Positions 42,801 to 50,091 of a stretch of DNA of 64,000 nt are shown one piece after another. Location: positions 62,001 to 126,000 of the forward strand of contig NZ_SZVW01000002.1 of assembly GCF_007655005.1 (NCBI RefSeq). Direction: 5' to 3'. Made by a program: the position numbers and the translations under genes. The notes beneath the pieces were generated by a model, which had not been told where the DNA came from, made no database searches, and saw only the letters and a program-made list of their open reading frames with translations. The stretch comes from Streptomyces tibetensis. GTDB taxonomy: Bacteria; Actinomycetota; Actinomycetes; Streptomycetales; Streptomycetaceae. Within the stretch, counting starts at the first letter, position 1. The number at the start of each line of letters is the position of its first letter.

Positions 42801-42843
42801 CCGGCCCCAGCACAGCAAAACGGAAGGTATTCACGTAGTCCAC
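39814..42843 (-). CDS. AfsR-type regulator (SARP, NB-ARC, TPR)
   Basis: A 1009-residue multidomain regulator. A SARP winged helix covers residues 1-100 (FRFAVLGPVRAWRGERELDL, RTYVSRLRKVLEP), and a helical activation domain runs to about 260. An NB-ARC ATPase follows, with P-loop GGMGGIGKSTLAVHWAHRVA near residue 360 and LILLDNARD. At least five TPR units (ASVIANLGDAYLHAGRLREA, ALSNLGDAYQRMGRYDEALD) lie after residue 780. Such proteins integrate nucleotide or phosphorylation signals into metabolism control. A TAGAGT -10 lies 6 bases before the GTG, so it is probably leaderless. Its target may be the surrounding locus. Confidence 0.92.
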   Translation of the reverse strand: MDYVNTFRFAVLGPVRAWRGERELDLGSPQQRVVLAALLLRRGRPLPLGELIDAVWGEEPPAAAVSVLRTYVSRLRKVLEPDRGPDGQPRVLVSVGDGYLLRVPDDGLDLAVFQSRVAQAKKARAAGDVSGAADLLHAALDGWRGAALTGLPGPLAETSRSWLDEEWLAALEARLDADIELGRHHEVIAELFPLTAGHPLREELCRLLMLALYRSGRQAEALAAYRGTRAALVAELGVEPGLSLRDLHDRILAADPALMPHPARTSAPAVPGQAGPSVRAAPSGAAPEDGTTADGATAGRTAPDDAARFGPADPNGTAFQPARPAQLPADLPTFAGRDPELDRIGNLLPRDGSPPSTVVISAIGGMGGIGKSTLAVHWAHRVADRFPGGQLYVNLRGFDPTGSALTPDEAVRGFLDALGVPPMRIPAGLDAQVALYRSLLARRRVLILLDNARDTEQVRPLLPGSPGCLVIVTSRNRLTGLVAGEGAHPLTLDQLSPAEAHDLLARRLGGDRLAAEPRAADEIVARCGRLPLALAIVAAHACAHPGFPLSAIADEVNESHGSLDAFTGGDDITTDVRAVFSWSYKALSAPAARLFRLLGLHAGPDISAPAAAALAGLAPREARGLLAELTRAHLLTEHFPGRYTLHDLLRVYAAERVGVEETPQERDLALQRLLTWYLHTADAAYPHITPSRRRIPLEPRPEDCRPLEFTTHERALDWCETERPNLIVAVHQAAQAGHTGTAWRLPAVLWGFFYLRSHVHDWLDTARTGLTAARDAGDREGEAQSLSDTAAALRNAGRYDEAVEHLHQALALSRESGDRLARASVIANLGDAYLHAGRLREAVEYARRALALDRIDGNVWGEGIALSNLGDAYQRMGRYDEALDCLQRALVVLRAGGNRWVEGVTLDILGTIHHRLGRHGESVGHYRRALATHRDIGNRWGEGHTLGHLGDVHLDGGELEAARASWRHALAIFAEFGHPDAEQVRERLDRLPDGPADARVREAAPRRTA

Positions 42844-42886
42844 GTTCGGACTCTAGTGCGCACCCGCTCCGGCTCGCGCACTTCAG

Positions 42887-42903
42887 CGGAACATGCCGTT
42901 CCG
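42887..42903. promoter_or_regulatory. Inverted repeat upstream of the AfsR-type gene
   Basis: CGGAAC (42887-42892) and GTTCCG (42898-42903) form a 6-base inverted repeat with a 5-base spacer. It lies between the AfsR-type gene and promoter P6 and could be an operator for either. Confidence 0.4.
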
Positions 42904-42951
42904 TCACCTGTCACCGCTGACGTGCCGCTCCTCCCCCTTTTCACCGGCGAG

Positions 42952-42981
42952 TTGAACCGTGGACGGCCGGCGTCCGTTGCG
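42952..42981 (+). promoter_or_regulatory. ECF-like promoter P6, variant spacing
   Basis: TTGAACC (42952-42958), 16 bases, CGTTGCG (42975-42981). One base differs from the consensus -10 and the spacer is one base shorter. It faces the gene at 43047, 65 bases downstream. Confidence 0.55.
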
Positions 42982-43046
42982 TACGCGGGCACCGCCGACA
43001 CCGCCCCGGCCGCGCGACCGGCCGGGAACAGCAGAGAGGAACGCCG

Positions 43047-44441
43047 ATGAGCCCGGGCCAAGAGGAAGCGGACGAGCAGGTCACCGTGGGCGAACACGCC
43101 GCGCAGCGGGGCCCGTCCGAGCCGTCCCCGCACTTCACGGTGGTCATCTCCGGCGACGGATCGGCCGCCGTCGACGGTGAACCGGTGCCGGTCGCGGAGG
43201 GTACGACGGTCGACGCCGCGATCCTCGACCTGCTGCATGGACACGCCCGCGAGCTGGACACCGCCGTCACGGCGGCGATCTCCGACCCCGGCGCCGGGTA
43301 CGTGGCACACGTCGAGGTCTTCCCGGACGGATCGAGCGCGCTGCGGCAGCAAGAGGAGGAGGCGGCGGAGGAGGATCCGGCGCCGTCGGCCGTCCACCAG
43401 GCCGTCGCCCCCGCCGGGGCAGACCGGGACGCTCCTGACGACGTCGACGAGGCGGCCTACACGCTGCCCGAGCCCGAAGGCCCCCCAGCCACCCGCCCCG
43501 GACCACAGCCCGCGCCCGCGCCCGCGCCCGCTCGCCGGCCCGGGTCCCGCCAGTCGGACGACGAGTTCGCCGGGCCCGGCCTGCTCGGCAGGCCCCTGGT
43601 GGTCGGGCCGGTGGCGCTCGGAGTGGCCGCGCTGGTCGTCGTGCCGCTGGTGATCCTTGGCAGCGGCGGTTCCGGCGACGGCGGAAAGCGGGAGGAGACC
43701 GCCGCGCGTGCGGGCGGTTCGTCGTCGGCCTCGCCCTCACCGGCCCTCTCCCCGTCCTCGCTGCCGATCCCGCCCCCGTCCGCCTCCCCCTCGGCCGAGG
43801 ACAAGGGCAAGGGCAAGGACAAGGACAAGGAGCGGAGCGGCAAGAAGCCGAAACCGAAGGACACCTCGGGGGCGAAGGGCGCTGGCAAGGTCACCGTCAC
43901 CGTCACGGCCAGGCCCCCGGCCGCCACCACCACCGTCACCGCCGAGCCCCCGCAGGACACCGCGGCCAGTGCCGTGAAGCGGCTCGCCGCGAGCGACCCC
44001 TCCGGACGGCACATCTGCTACCGCGCGTACGTCTTTGGGCAGGGCTGGCAGAAGCCGGTGTGCGACGGCACGATGGCCGGCACATCGGGCCGGAACCGGC
44101 CGATCAAGGCCCTCAACATCGCGGTGCACGGCGTCGGCGGATCCGCCGCCAACGCCTTCCGGCACGCGGCGAAGCCGGTCGACGGCCGCGGCGAGTGGCA
44201 GCCCAGCTGGACGGCCGTCACCGGCGACGGCCGGAACTTCACCATCGGCAGCGCGAAGCGGAACGCGCCGAACATGCTGGGCTTCGCGATGAACGTCGGC
44301 ACCGGCGAGATCTGCAACACCGTCCGTCTGCGCGGCCATGACTGGGGCGGACGGGCATGCAGCAAGCCCCGCCCCGACTTCACCTTCGGCGGCACCCTGG
44401 ACAACGACGTCTGGCTGGAGGCCGTGAAGCTCACCGTGTGA
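43047..44441 (+). CDS. Membrane-anchored surface protein with ChW-like domain
   Basis: A 464-residue protein. Residues 25-100 (HFTVVISGDGSAAVDGEPVP, HVEVFPDGSSAL) share the N-terminal domain of the protein at 21537-22382. A Pro/Ala linker, one transmembrane helix (VGPVALGVAALVVVPLVILG, about residues 190-210) and a charged KGKGKDKDKE linker follow. The C-terminal extracellular domain resembles hydrophobic-W (ChW) modules: AYVFGQGWQKPVCDGTMAGT, then RPIKALNIAV. GAGAGGA precedes the ATG. It could be a surface adhesin or sensor closing the locus. Binding target unknown. Confidence 0.72.
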   Translation: MSPGQEEADEQVTVGEHAAQRGPSEPSPHFTVVISGDGSAAVDGEPVPVAEGTTVDAAILDLLHGHARELDTAVTAAISDPGAGYVAHVEVFPDGSSALRQQEEEAAEEDPAPSAVHQAVAPAGADRDAPDDVDEAAYTLPEPEGPPATRPGPQPAPAPAPARRPGSRQSDDEFAGPGLLGRPLVVGPVALGVAALVVVPLVILGSGGSGDGGKREETAARAGGSSSASPSPALSPSSLPIPPPSASPSAEDKGKGKDKDKERSGKKPKPKDTSGAKGAGKVTVTVTARPPAATTTVTAEPPQDTAASAVKRLAASDPSGRHICYRAYVFGQGWQKPVCDGTMAGTSGRNRPIKALNIAVHGVGGSAANAFRHAAKPVDGRGEWQPSWTAVTGDGRNFTIGSAKRNAPNMLGFAMNVGTGEICNTVRLRGHDWGGRACSKPRPDFTFGGTLDNDVWLEAVKLTV

Positions 44442-44509
44442 CCGCGCAGGTAAGACCAGGGCACGACGGGGGAAGTGATGCGGTTCCCCTCCGAATCAAT
44501 GATCGAGGA

Positions 44510-44540
44510 GGGCGAGCGCGGATCACGACAGCGCTCGCCC
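44510..44540. terminator. Terminator between convergent genes
   Basis: GGGCGAGCGC (44510-44519) and GCGCTCGCCC (44531-44540) pair perfectly around an 11-base loop. It lies between the surface protein gene and the convergent purine permease and marks the right end of the secretion locus. Confidence 0.75.
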
Positions 44541-44596
44541 TGATGGTCCGTCGACTGTTGAGTGATCCGAGGGGAAGCCGCACCGGAGCCCTGCCG

Positions 44597-46063
44597 TCAG
44601 GACACGGCCGGCGCCTTCGGTACGTCCGTCAGCTCCTCGCCCGCCTCCATCGGGTGGGTCACGTCGTGGGCGTCGTGGCCGCCGCGGCCCAGGTGGTTGA
44701 AGACCAGGTTGAGCAGCACGGCCGCCACACAGCCCGTCGAGATGCCGGAATCCAGGACGATCCTCGCCGTCTCCGGGAAGGCGTGGTAGAACTCCGGGGC
44801 CGTGATGGGGATGATGCCGACGGCCAGGGAGACGGCCACGATCAGGACGTTGTTGTCCTTGTCCAGGGCTGCCCGGACCAGGGTCTGGATGCCGCTGGCG
44901 GCGACCGAGCCGAACAGGACCACGCCCGCCCCGCCGAGCACCGGGCGCGGTACGACGGCGATCAGCGAGGCCGCCATCGGGCACAGGCCCATCAGCACCA
45001 GGAATCCGCCGCCCGCGGCGACGACGTACCGGCTGCGGATCTTCGTCATGGCGACCAGGCCGATGTTCTGCGCGAAGGCGCTGCACATGAAGCCGTTGAA
45101 GAGGGGGCTGATCGCCGAGCCGAGGGTGTCGGCGCGCAGGCCGGCCGCGATGGTCCTCTCATCGGCCGGGCGCTCGACGATCTCGCCCAGCGCCAGCATG
45201 TCGGCGGTCGACTCGGTCATCGACACCACCATCACCACGCACATCGAGATGATCGCGGCGAGCTGGAACTGCGGTGCCCCGAAGTGGAACGGGGTGGGGA
45301 AGCCGATGACGGCCGCGTCCGCGACGGGGGCGAAGTCCGTGGCGCCGAACGGGATCGCGATCAGCGTGCCGATCACCAGGCCGAGCAGCACGGCGATCTG
45401 CTTGACGAAGCCCCTGGTGAAGCGACGCAGCACCAGCACGATCAGCAAGGTGACGGCGGCCAGTGCGAGGTTGGTCGCCGAGCCGTAGTCGTGCGCCGTC
45501 GGATCGGGGCCCTGCGCCCAGCCGAAGGCGACCGGGAGCAGCGATATGCCGATCAGGGTGATGACCGTTCCGGTCACGACGGGCGGGAAGAAGCGGATCG
45601 CCTTGCAGAAGACGGGGGCCGCCAGGAAGCCCAGCAGGCCTGCGACGATCACCGCGCCGAAGATGACGGGCAGGGCGTCGGACTTGTCCTCGGTCGAGGC
45701 GACGATGGCGGTCATCGGGGCGACACCGGCGAAGGTGACGCCATTGACGAACGGCAGCCGGGCGCCGATCTTCCAGATGCCGAGGGTCTGCAGGAAGGTG
45801 GCGAGGCCCGCGGTGAACAGGCAGGCGCCGGTGAGGAAGGTCAGGTCGGTGGCGGTGAGGCCGATGGCCGCGCCGACGATCAGGGGCGGGGCGACGACTC
45901 CGGCGTACATGGCGGCCACGTGCTGCAGGCCGGTCGTCGCCATCTTGAGCGCGGGGAGTTTTTCGTCAACGGGGTGGTCGGCCACGGCGGCGTCCCTCCG
46001 GTCGGGTACACGGCTGGGCACGAGGGCCGCCGTGGGTGTCAGGGAGGTGGTGCGGGTGGTCAT
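44597..46063 (-). CDS. Nucleobase:cation symporter-2 (purine/xanthine/urate permease)
   Basis: A 488-residue permease with about 12-14 helices. NCS2 motifs include LQHVAAMYAGVVAPPLIVGA in the first helix, the SMTESTADMLALGEI block with its substrate-binding glutamate, and GSAISPLFNGFMCSAFAQNIGL. Uptake of xanthine or urate by proton symport fits the adjacent urate degradation genes. A strong ribosome site (AGGGAGG) lies before the ATG at 46063. It is the last gene of the minus-strand purine block; a hairpin separates it from the deaminase gene. Confidence 0.92.
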   Translation of the reverse strand: MTTRTTSLTPTAALVPSRVPDRRDAAVADHPVDEKLPALKMATTGLQHVAAMYAGVVAPPLIVGAAIGLTATDLTFLTGACLFTAGLATFLQTLGIWKIGARLPFVNGVTFAGVAPMTAIVASTEDKSDALPVIFGAVIVAGLLGFLAAPVFCKAIRFFPPVVTGTVITLIGISLLPVAFGWAQGPDPTAHDYGSATNLALAAVTLLIVLVLRRFTRGFVKQIAVLLGLVIGTLIAIPFGATDFAPVADAAVIGFPTPFHFGAPQFQLAAIISMCVVMVVSMTESTADMLALGEIVERPADERTIAAGLRADTLGSAISPLFNGFMCSAFAQNIGLVAMTKIRSRYVVAAGGGFLVLMGLCPMAASLIAVVPRPVLGGAGVVLFGSVAASGIQTLVRAALDKDNNVLIVAVSLAVGIIPITAPEFYHAFPETARIVLDSGISTGCVAAVLLNLVFNHLGRGGHDAHDVTHPMEAGEELTDVPKAPAVS

Positions 46064-46177
46064 GGGGGGTACCTCCCTGCTCGAGCGAAGCCGAGAGCTT
46101 GGGAGGGACCGGACATGCGGCGGACGGTGGTGGCCGTTCCGGGGCGCGCGCGTGGACGCGCACCCCGGAGACGACCG

Positions 46178-46198
46178 CCGTGGACCCCGCTCGGGTCC
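46178..46198 (-). terminator. Hairpin after the deaminase gene
   Basis: GTGGACCC (46178-46185) pairs with GGGTCCAC (46191-46198) across five bases, about 50 bases after the deaminase stop. The rest of the 184-base gap to the permease gene shows no named element. Confidence 0.5.
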
Positions 46199-46247
46199 AC
46201 GGCCACCGGCCGGGAGCCGTCCCTCCCGGCCGGAGTCATCCGGGTGG

Positions 46248-47627
46248 TCAGGCCTCGGCGGCGATCCTCGCCAGCCGCTGGGCCTCGTCGCGCGTGGCGC
46301 GGGCGATGGCGTCCTCGTCGGCCGTGAGCAGCCGCCCGTCCTCGACGATCTGCCGGCCGTTCACGAAGGAGGCGGTGACCGGGGCGGCCGCGCCGAAGAC
46401 CAGGGCGGTCACCGGGTCGGCGATGGAGGCGTGGGCGAGCGTGTCCAGCTTCCACAGCACCAGGTCGGCGAGCTTGCCGGGCTCGAGGGAGCCGGTCTCC
46501 GCGGCCCGGCCGAGGACCTGGGCGCCGCCGTACGTCCCGAGACGCAGGGCCTGACGGGCGTTCAGCGCTGACTCCTTGTGGCCGCCGAGGCGGTTGATGA
46601 GGAGGGCGTTGCGCAGCTCGGTGTGGAGTTCGCCGGACTCGTTGGAGGCGGTGCCGTCGACGCCGAGGCCCACGGGGACGCCGGCCGCGAGCATGTCGGG
46701 GACCCGGGCGATCCCGGCGGCGAGGCGGGCGTTGGAGGACGGGCAGTGCGCGACGCCGGTGCGGGACCGGGCGAAGGCGGCGATGTCGGAGTCGTTCATG
46801 TGGACGCAGTGCGCCATCCACACGTCCTCGCCGAGCCAGCCGGTGGACTCGAAGTAGTCGGTCGGGCCCATGCCGAACAGTTCGTGGCAGAACTTCTCCT
46901 CCTCCACGGTCTCCGAGCCGTGGGTGTGCAGCCGGACCCCGAGGCGGCGGGCCAACTGGGCACCGTCGCGGAGCAGTTCCGTGGAGACGGAGAAGGGCGA
47001 GCAGGGCGCGACGGCGACCTGGGTCATGGCGTCGAAGGAGGAGTCGTGGTGCTGCCGCACGGTCTCCTCGGTGGCGGCCAGCGCACCGTCGAGGGTCTCC
47101 ACGGCGAAGTCCGGGGGCAGGCCGCCGTCCTTCTCGCTGCGGTCCATGGAGCCGCGGGCGAGGGTGAAGCGGACGCCCATGTCGCGGGCGGCGCCGATGA
47201 TCGCGCCGGAGAGGTCGCCGGAGCCCCGCGGGAAGACGTAGTGGTGGTCCATGGCGGTGGTGACGCCGCCGCGGGCCATCATCGCGAGGGAGCCCTGGGC
47301 GGCCGCGCGGACCATGGGCTCGTCGATGCGCGCCCAGGTCGGGTACAGCGCGACGAGCCAGTCGAAGAGGTTGTGGTCCGTGGCCAGGCCGCGGGTGATC
47401 CACTGGTAGAAGTGGTGGTGGGTGTTGATCAGGCCGGGCGTCACGAGGTGGCCGGAGGCGTCGATACGGCGTACGACGTTCTCCAGGCCCTCGGGGGCCG
47501 CGCCCGCGCCGAGCGACTCGATGCGGTTGCCGGCGAGGACGACGTGCCCGGAGGCGTACTCGGTGTCGTGTCCGTCGACGGTCGCGATCGCGCAGTTCTC
47601 GATGACGATGCGCCGGTCTGCTGCCAT
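46248..47627 (-). CDS. 8-oxoguanine deaminase (amidohydrolase)
   Basis: A 459-residue amidohydrolase of the atrazine chlorohydrolase/8-oxoguanine deaminase group. Metal ligands are visible: GLINTHHHFYQW, LHTHGSET, and the aspartate in GVDGTASNESGELHTELR. It begins with the composite beta-sandwich (IENCAIATVDGHDTEYASGH). The likely reaction converts 8-oxoguanine to urate, which is the substrate of the next pathway gene. This fits the context but was assigned by family resemblance; a different aminopurine or triazine substrate is possible. Confidence 0.85.
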   Translation of the reverse strand: MAADRRIVIENCAIATVDGHDTEYASGHVVLAGNRIESLGAGAAPEGLENVVRRIDASGHLVTPGLINTHHHFYQWITRGLATDHNLFDWLVALYPTWARIDEPMVRAAAQGSLAMMARGGVTTAMDHHYVFPRGSGDLSGAIIGAARDMGVRFTLARGSMDRSEKDGGLPPDFAVETLDGALAATEETVRQHHDSSFDAMTQVAVAPCSPFSVSTELLRDGAQLARRLGVRLHTHGSETVEEEKFCHELFGMGPTDYFESTGWLGEDVWMAHCVHMNDSDIAAFARSRTGVAHCPSSNARLAAGIARVPDMLAAGVPVGLGVDGTASNESGELHTELRNALLINRLGGHKESALNARQALRLGTYGGAQVLGRAAETGSLEPGKLADLVLWKLDTLAHASIADPVTALVFGAAAPVTASFVNGRQIVEDGRLLTADEDAIARATRDEAQRLARIAAEA

Positions 47628-47695
47628 GGTTCGTCCCTTTTCACGAGGTGTGCTGAATCAGAGAGGGCACGGCAGGACCCCGGGAGATTTGAGTG

Positions 47696-47727
47696 CCGTG
47701 GCCGGGAGAAGGGTTCCCCGGCCACGG
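47696..47727 (-). terminator. Terminator after urate oxidase
   Basis: CCGTGGCCGGG (47696-47706) and CCCGGCCACGG (47717-47727) form an 11-bp stem with a 10-base loop, 19 bases after the urate oxidase stop on the minus strand. It separates the uricase operon from the deaminase gene. Confidence 0.7.
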
Positions 47728-47745
47728 GTGCCGAAAGAGGGAACC

Positions 47746-48669
47746 TCAGAGGTCCGTGAGGTCCACGGGGATCCGCGCCTCGCATCCGTCCCGCAGGATC
47801 GTCGCCTCGATCAGGCCGTAGGGGCGGTCGGCGGCGTAGTACACCTCATTGTCGTTCTTCAGCCCGAACGGCTCCAGGTCCACCAGGAAGTGGTGCTTGT
47901 TGGGGAGGGAGAAGCGGACCTCGTCGATCTCGCTGCGGTTGTCGATGATCCGCGAACCCATCTGGTACAGGGTCTGCTGGAGCGAGAGCGAGTACGTCTC
48001 GGCGAAGGCCTGGAGCATGTGCTTCTTCACCTGCTCGTAGGACTTCTCCCAGTTGGGCATGCGCTGCTCGTCGTCGGTCCAGTTGAACCGCCAGCGACCG
48101 GAGACCTCGGTGGCCAGGATGCGGTCGTAGGCCTCCTTCAGGGTCGTGTACTTGTCCTTGACGTAGCCCCAGAACTCGGAGTTGGTCGAGTTCATCACGA
48201 CCAGGTCCTTCAGGCCGGAGACGACCTCCCACGACGAGCCGTCGTAGGTGATCTGGGTGAGCCGCGTCTCCTGGCCCTTGCGGACGAAGGAGTGCTTGGC
48301 CTCGTCGGCGCCGATGGACTGCGAGGTGGCGTCGGAGGCCTCGATCCGCTCCCAGGCGTACTCCTCGATGCGGATCCGGGCCCGGTGGATCGGCTCCTGG
48401 CCGGTGACGAAGTGCCGGGCGAGGTGGATGCCGAACTGCTCGGCGGACTCGATGCCGTGTTCCTTGGCGAACGCGTACACCGTGTTCTTGGTGGTGTCGG
48501 TCGGCAGGACGTTGGCGTTCGAGCCGGAGTAGTGGACCTCGTCCATGTCGCCGCTCAGCGAGACGGAGACGTTGAGGTCCTTGATGTGGTGGGTGGCGCC
48601 GTCCCGCGTGATCTTGACGACTCGGTTCTCGGCCTTGCCGTACTGGTTCTGTCCCAGAATGGTGGGCAT
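47746..48669 (-). CDS. Urate oxidase (factor-independent uricase)
   Basis: A 307-residue cofactor-free uricase. Signature segments include LGQNQYGKAENRVVKITR with the catalytic lysine, LPTDTTKNTVYAFAKEHGI with the catalytic threonine, and HHFLVDLEPFGLKNDNEVYY near the C-terminus. It oxidises urate to 5-hydroxyisourate and releases hydrogen peroxide. It is the third gene of the operon after OHCU decarboxylase and 5-hydroxyisourate hydrolase, six bases after the latter. The peroxide explains the value of a nearby catalase, which here is broken (52468-52776). Confidence 0.95.
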   Translation of the reverse strand: MPTILGQNQYGKAENRVVKITRDGATHHIKDLNVSVSLSGDMDEVHYSGSNANVLPTDTTKNTVYAFAKEHGIESAEQFGIHLARHFVTGQEPIHRARIRIEEYAWERIEASDATSQSIGADEAKHSFVRKGQETRLTQITYDGSSWEVVSGLKDLVVMNSTNSEFWGYVKDKYTTLKEAYDRILATEVSGRWRFNWTDDEQRMPNWEKSYEQVKKHMLQAFAETYSLSLQQTLYQMGSRIIDNRSEIDEVRFSLPNKHHFLVDLEPFGLKNDNEVYYAADRPYGLIEATILRDGCEARIPVDLTDL

Positions 48670-48675
48670 CTGTAG

Positions 48676-49071
48676 CTAGCTCCCTCGGTATACGGAGTAG
48701 CCGAACGGGTTGAGCAGCAGCGGTACGTGGTAGTGCTCGCCCGGTACGACGGCGAACGTGATCGCCACCTCCGGGAAGAACACACCGGCGCCGCTGTCCC
48801 GATTCGCGGGGGCGTCCTGCTGCGCATCGGCTTGCTGGTCGGTGAAGTAGGGCTCCACGGCGAAGTCGAGCCGTACGTGGGTCGTTCCCTCCGGCAGGGC
48901 CGGCAGATCCTTGCACCGCCCGTCCGCGTCGGTCGCCGAGCCGCCGAGCTCCTGCCAGTCCGCGGTCCGGCCGGTGCGGGCGGACAGCCGGACGGCGACG
49001 CCCTCGGCGGGGCGGCCGACGCTGGTGTCCAGGATGTGCGTGGACACGGACGCGGTGGTGCTGGTGCTCAT
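48676..49071 (-). CDS. uraH: 5-hydroxyisourate hydrolase
   Basis: A 131-residue transthyretin-fold enzyme. The N-terminal HILDTSVGRPAEGVAV and the C-terminal hallmark YSVYRGS supply the active site. It hydrolyses 5-hydroxyisourate to OHCU in ureide formation. The insert around FTDQQADAQQDAPANRD is slightly longer than usual. It starts four bases after the OHCU decarboxylase stop and stops six bases before urate oxidase, so the three are one transcription unit. Confidence 0.94.
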   Translation of the reverse strand: MSTSTTASVSTHILDTSVGRPAEGVAVRLSARTGRTADWQELGGSATDADGRCKDLPALPEGTTHVRLDFAVEPYFTDQQADAQQDAPANRDSGAGVFFPEVAITFAVVPGEHYHVPLLLNPFGYSVYRGS

Positions 49072-49075
49072 GGGG

Positions 49076-49588
49076 TCAGGCTTCCTCTTCGACGAGTCGG
49101 GCCAGGCGGATGCGGTTGATCTTCCCCAGTTCGGTGCGGACGATCTCCCGCTCCCGCTCCGGTGTGTTGCCGAGCCGTTCCCTGACCGCGTCGCGCATCT
49201 GCTCGCCGGTCCGGCCGGTGGCGCAGATCAGGAAGACATGGCCGAACCTCTCCTGGTAGGCGAGGTTCAGTTCCAGCATCTCCGCCCTGAGTGCGTCGGA
49301 GGCGCCGGCCATGCCGCGCTGCTCCCGGGCCGAGGTGGGGTCACCGGGCTTGGGACGGCCGATGGGCGGGTGGCCGGCCATCGCCTCGTCGAGGTCGGCG
49401 GCCGTCAGCTCCGCCATGGCGGCGTCGCTCGCGGCGTACAGGTCCTCGCAGGTGGCGTAGGGGCGGGCGGCCAGCAGGCGCTTCGCCCACGCCGTGGCGG
49501 CGCACGCCTCGTGGAGGGCGGTGAAGGCCGCGTGCTCCTCGAGGGTGTTGAACCGGGTCAGGCCCGGCGGCGTGGAAGGGGACGTCAC
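49076..49588 (-). CDS. uraD: OHCU decarboxylase
   Basis: A 170-residue 2-oxo-4-hydroxy-4-carboxy-5-ureidoimidazoline decarboxylase, which gives S-allantoin. The active-site pieces are HPPIGRPKPG, the SAREQRGM serine-glutamate-glutamine motif and FGHVFLICATGRT. I take the GTG at 49588, preceded by GGAGG, which yields the typical length; a longer frame reaches into the operator. It is the first gene of the uricase operon. A perfect palindrome lies 74 bases upstream. Confidence 0.93.
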   Translation of the reverse strand: MTSPSTPPGLTRFNTLEEHAAFTALHEACAATAWAKRLLAARPYATCEDLYAASDAAMAELTAADLDEAMAGHPPIGRPKPGDPTSAREQRGMAGASDALRAEMLELNLAYQERFGHVFLICATGRTGEQMRDAVRERLGNTPEREREIVRTELGKINRIRLARLVEEEA

Positions 49589-49661
49589 GGGAGCCTCCGT
49601 GGCCGGATTCGGCCGTCGTGCTGAACGGGCGTGCCGATAGCTAACGCCCTCCCGCGACAGC

Positions 49662-49680
49662 GCGTCAACAGTTTGTTGAA
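49662..49680 (-). promoter_or_regulatory. Operator, copy 1 of a 19-bp element (uricase operon)
   Basis: The minus strand reads TTCAACAAACTGTTGACGC, with the palindrome TCAACA-N3-TGTTGA. The identical 19 bases occur at 52362-52380 in front of the catalase remnant. The right arm includes TTGACG, a -35-like element, so a bound protein would block RNA polymerase. A possible -10 (TTAGCT) lies 18 bases further. Confidence 0.75.
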
Positions 49681-49722
49681 AATTCGGTGGCGCGAAACCC
49701 GACCGATACACCCGGGGCCGGG

Positions 49723-50091
49723 TCAGGCCCCCTTCTCGCGGTTGAGGTAGTTGTAGACGGTGAAGCGGCTGACGCCGAGGGCGCTCGCCACGGTCTCCAC
49801 CCCGTGCCGCACGGAGAAGGCGCCGCGCGCCTCGAGTACCCGCACGACCTCCTGCTTGGCCCTGCGGTCCAGATCGGCCAGTGGCATGCCCTTGCGGCGC
49901 TCCATGGCGGCCAGGATGTGATCGAGGGAGTCGGCGAGCTGGGGCAGCCGTACGGCGACGGCGTCCCTGCCCTCCCAGGCCAGGACGACGTCATCGGGGC
50001 CGGCCTCGTCGGGCGGGATCATCTCGCCGCCCATGGCGTCCACCAGGGGTTTCACGGCCGCGATGAACGGCTCGTCCCCCGCGCCACTCAC
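49723..50091 (-). CDS. Small helix-turn-helix protein of the purine locus
   Basis: A 122-residue protein with a C-terminal helix-turn-helix (VETVASALGVSRFTVYNYLN) of the type at the end of PucR and Fis-like proteins. The N-terminal part (AWEGRDAVAVRLPQLADSLD, ILAAMERRKGMPLADLDRRA) may be a small ligand or dimer domain. It lies between the uricase operator and the hydroxypyruvate isomerase gene, so it is a good candidate regulator of urate catabolism. The GTG overlaps the stop of the upstream thiamine-binding-like gene (GTGA). Confidence 0.75.
   Translation of the reverse strand: MSGAGDEPFIAAVKPLVDAMGGEMIPPDEAGPDDVVLAWEGRDAVAVRLPQLADSLDHILAAMERRKGMPLADLDRRAKQEVVRVLEARGAFSVRHGVETVASALGVSRFTVYNYLNREKGA

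Noticed and set aside
21537..44441. Interpretation of the secretion locus as a complete integrative conjugative element.
   Set aside because: No relaxase, integrase, replication gene, tRNA target or flanking direct repeats could be found in the window; kept only as a possible origin.
46064..46247. Possible purine riboswitch before the NCS2 permease.
   Set aside because: Only a simple hairpin suited to termination of the upstream gene is visible, without a three-way junction or conserved loops.
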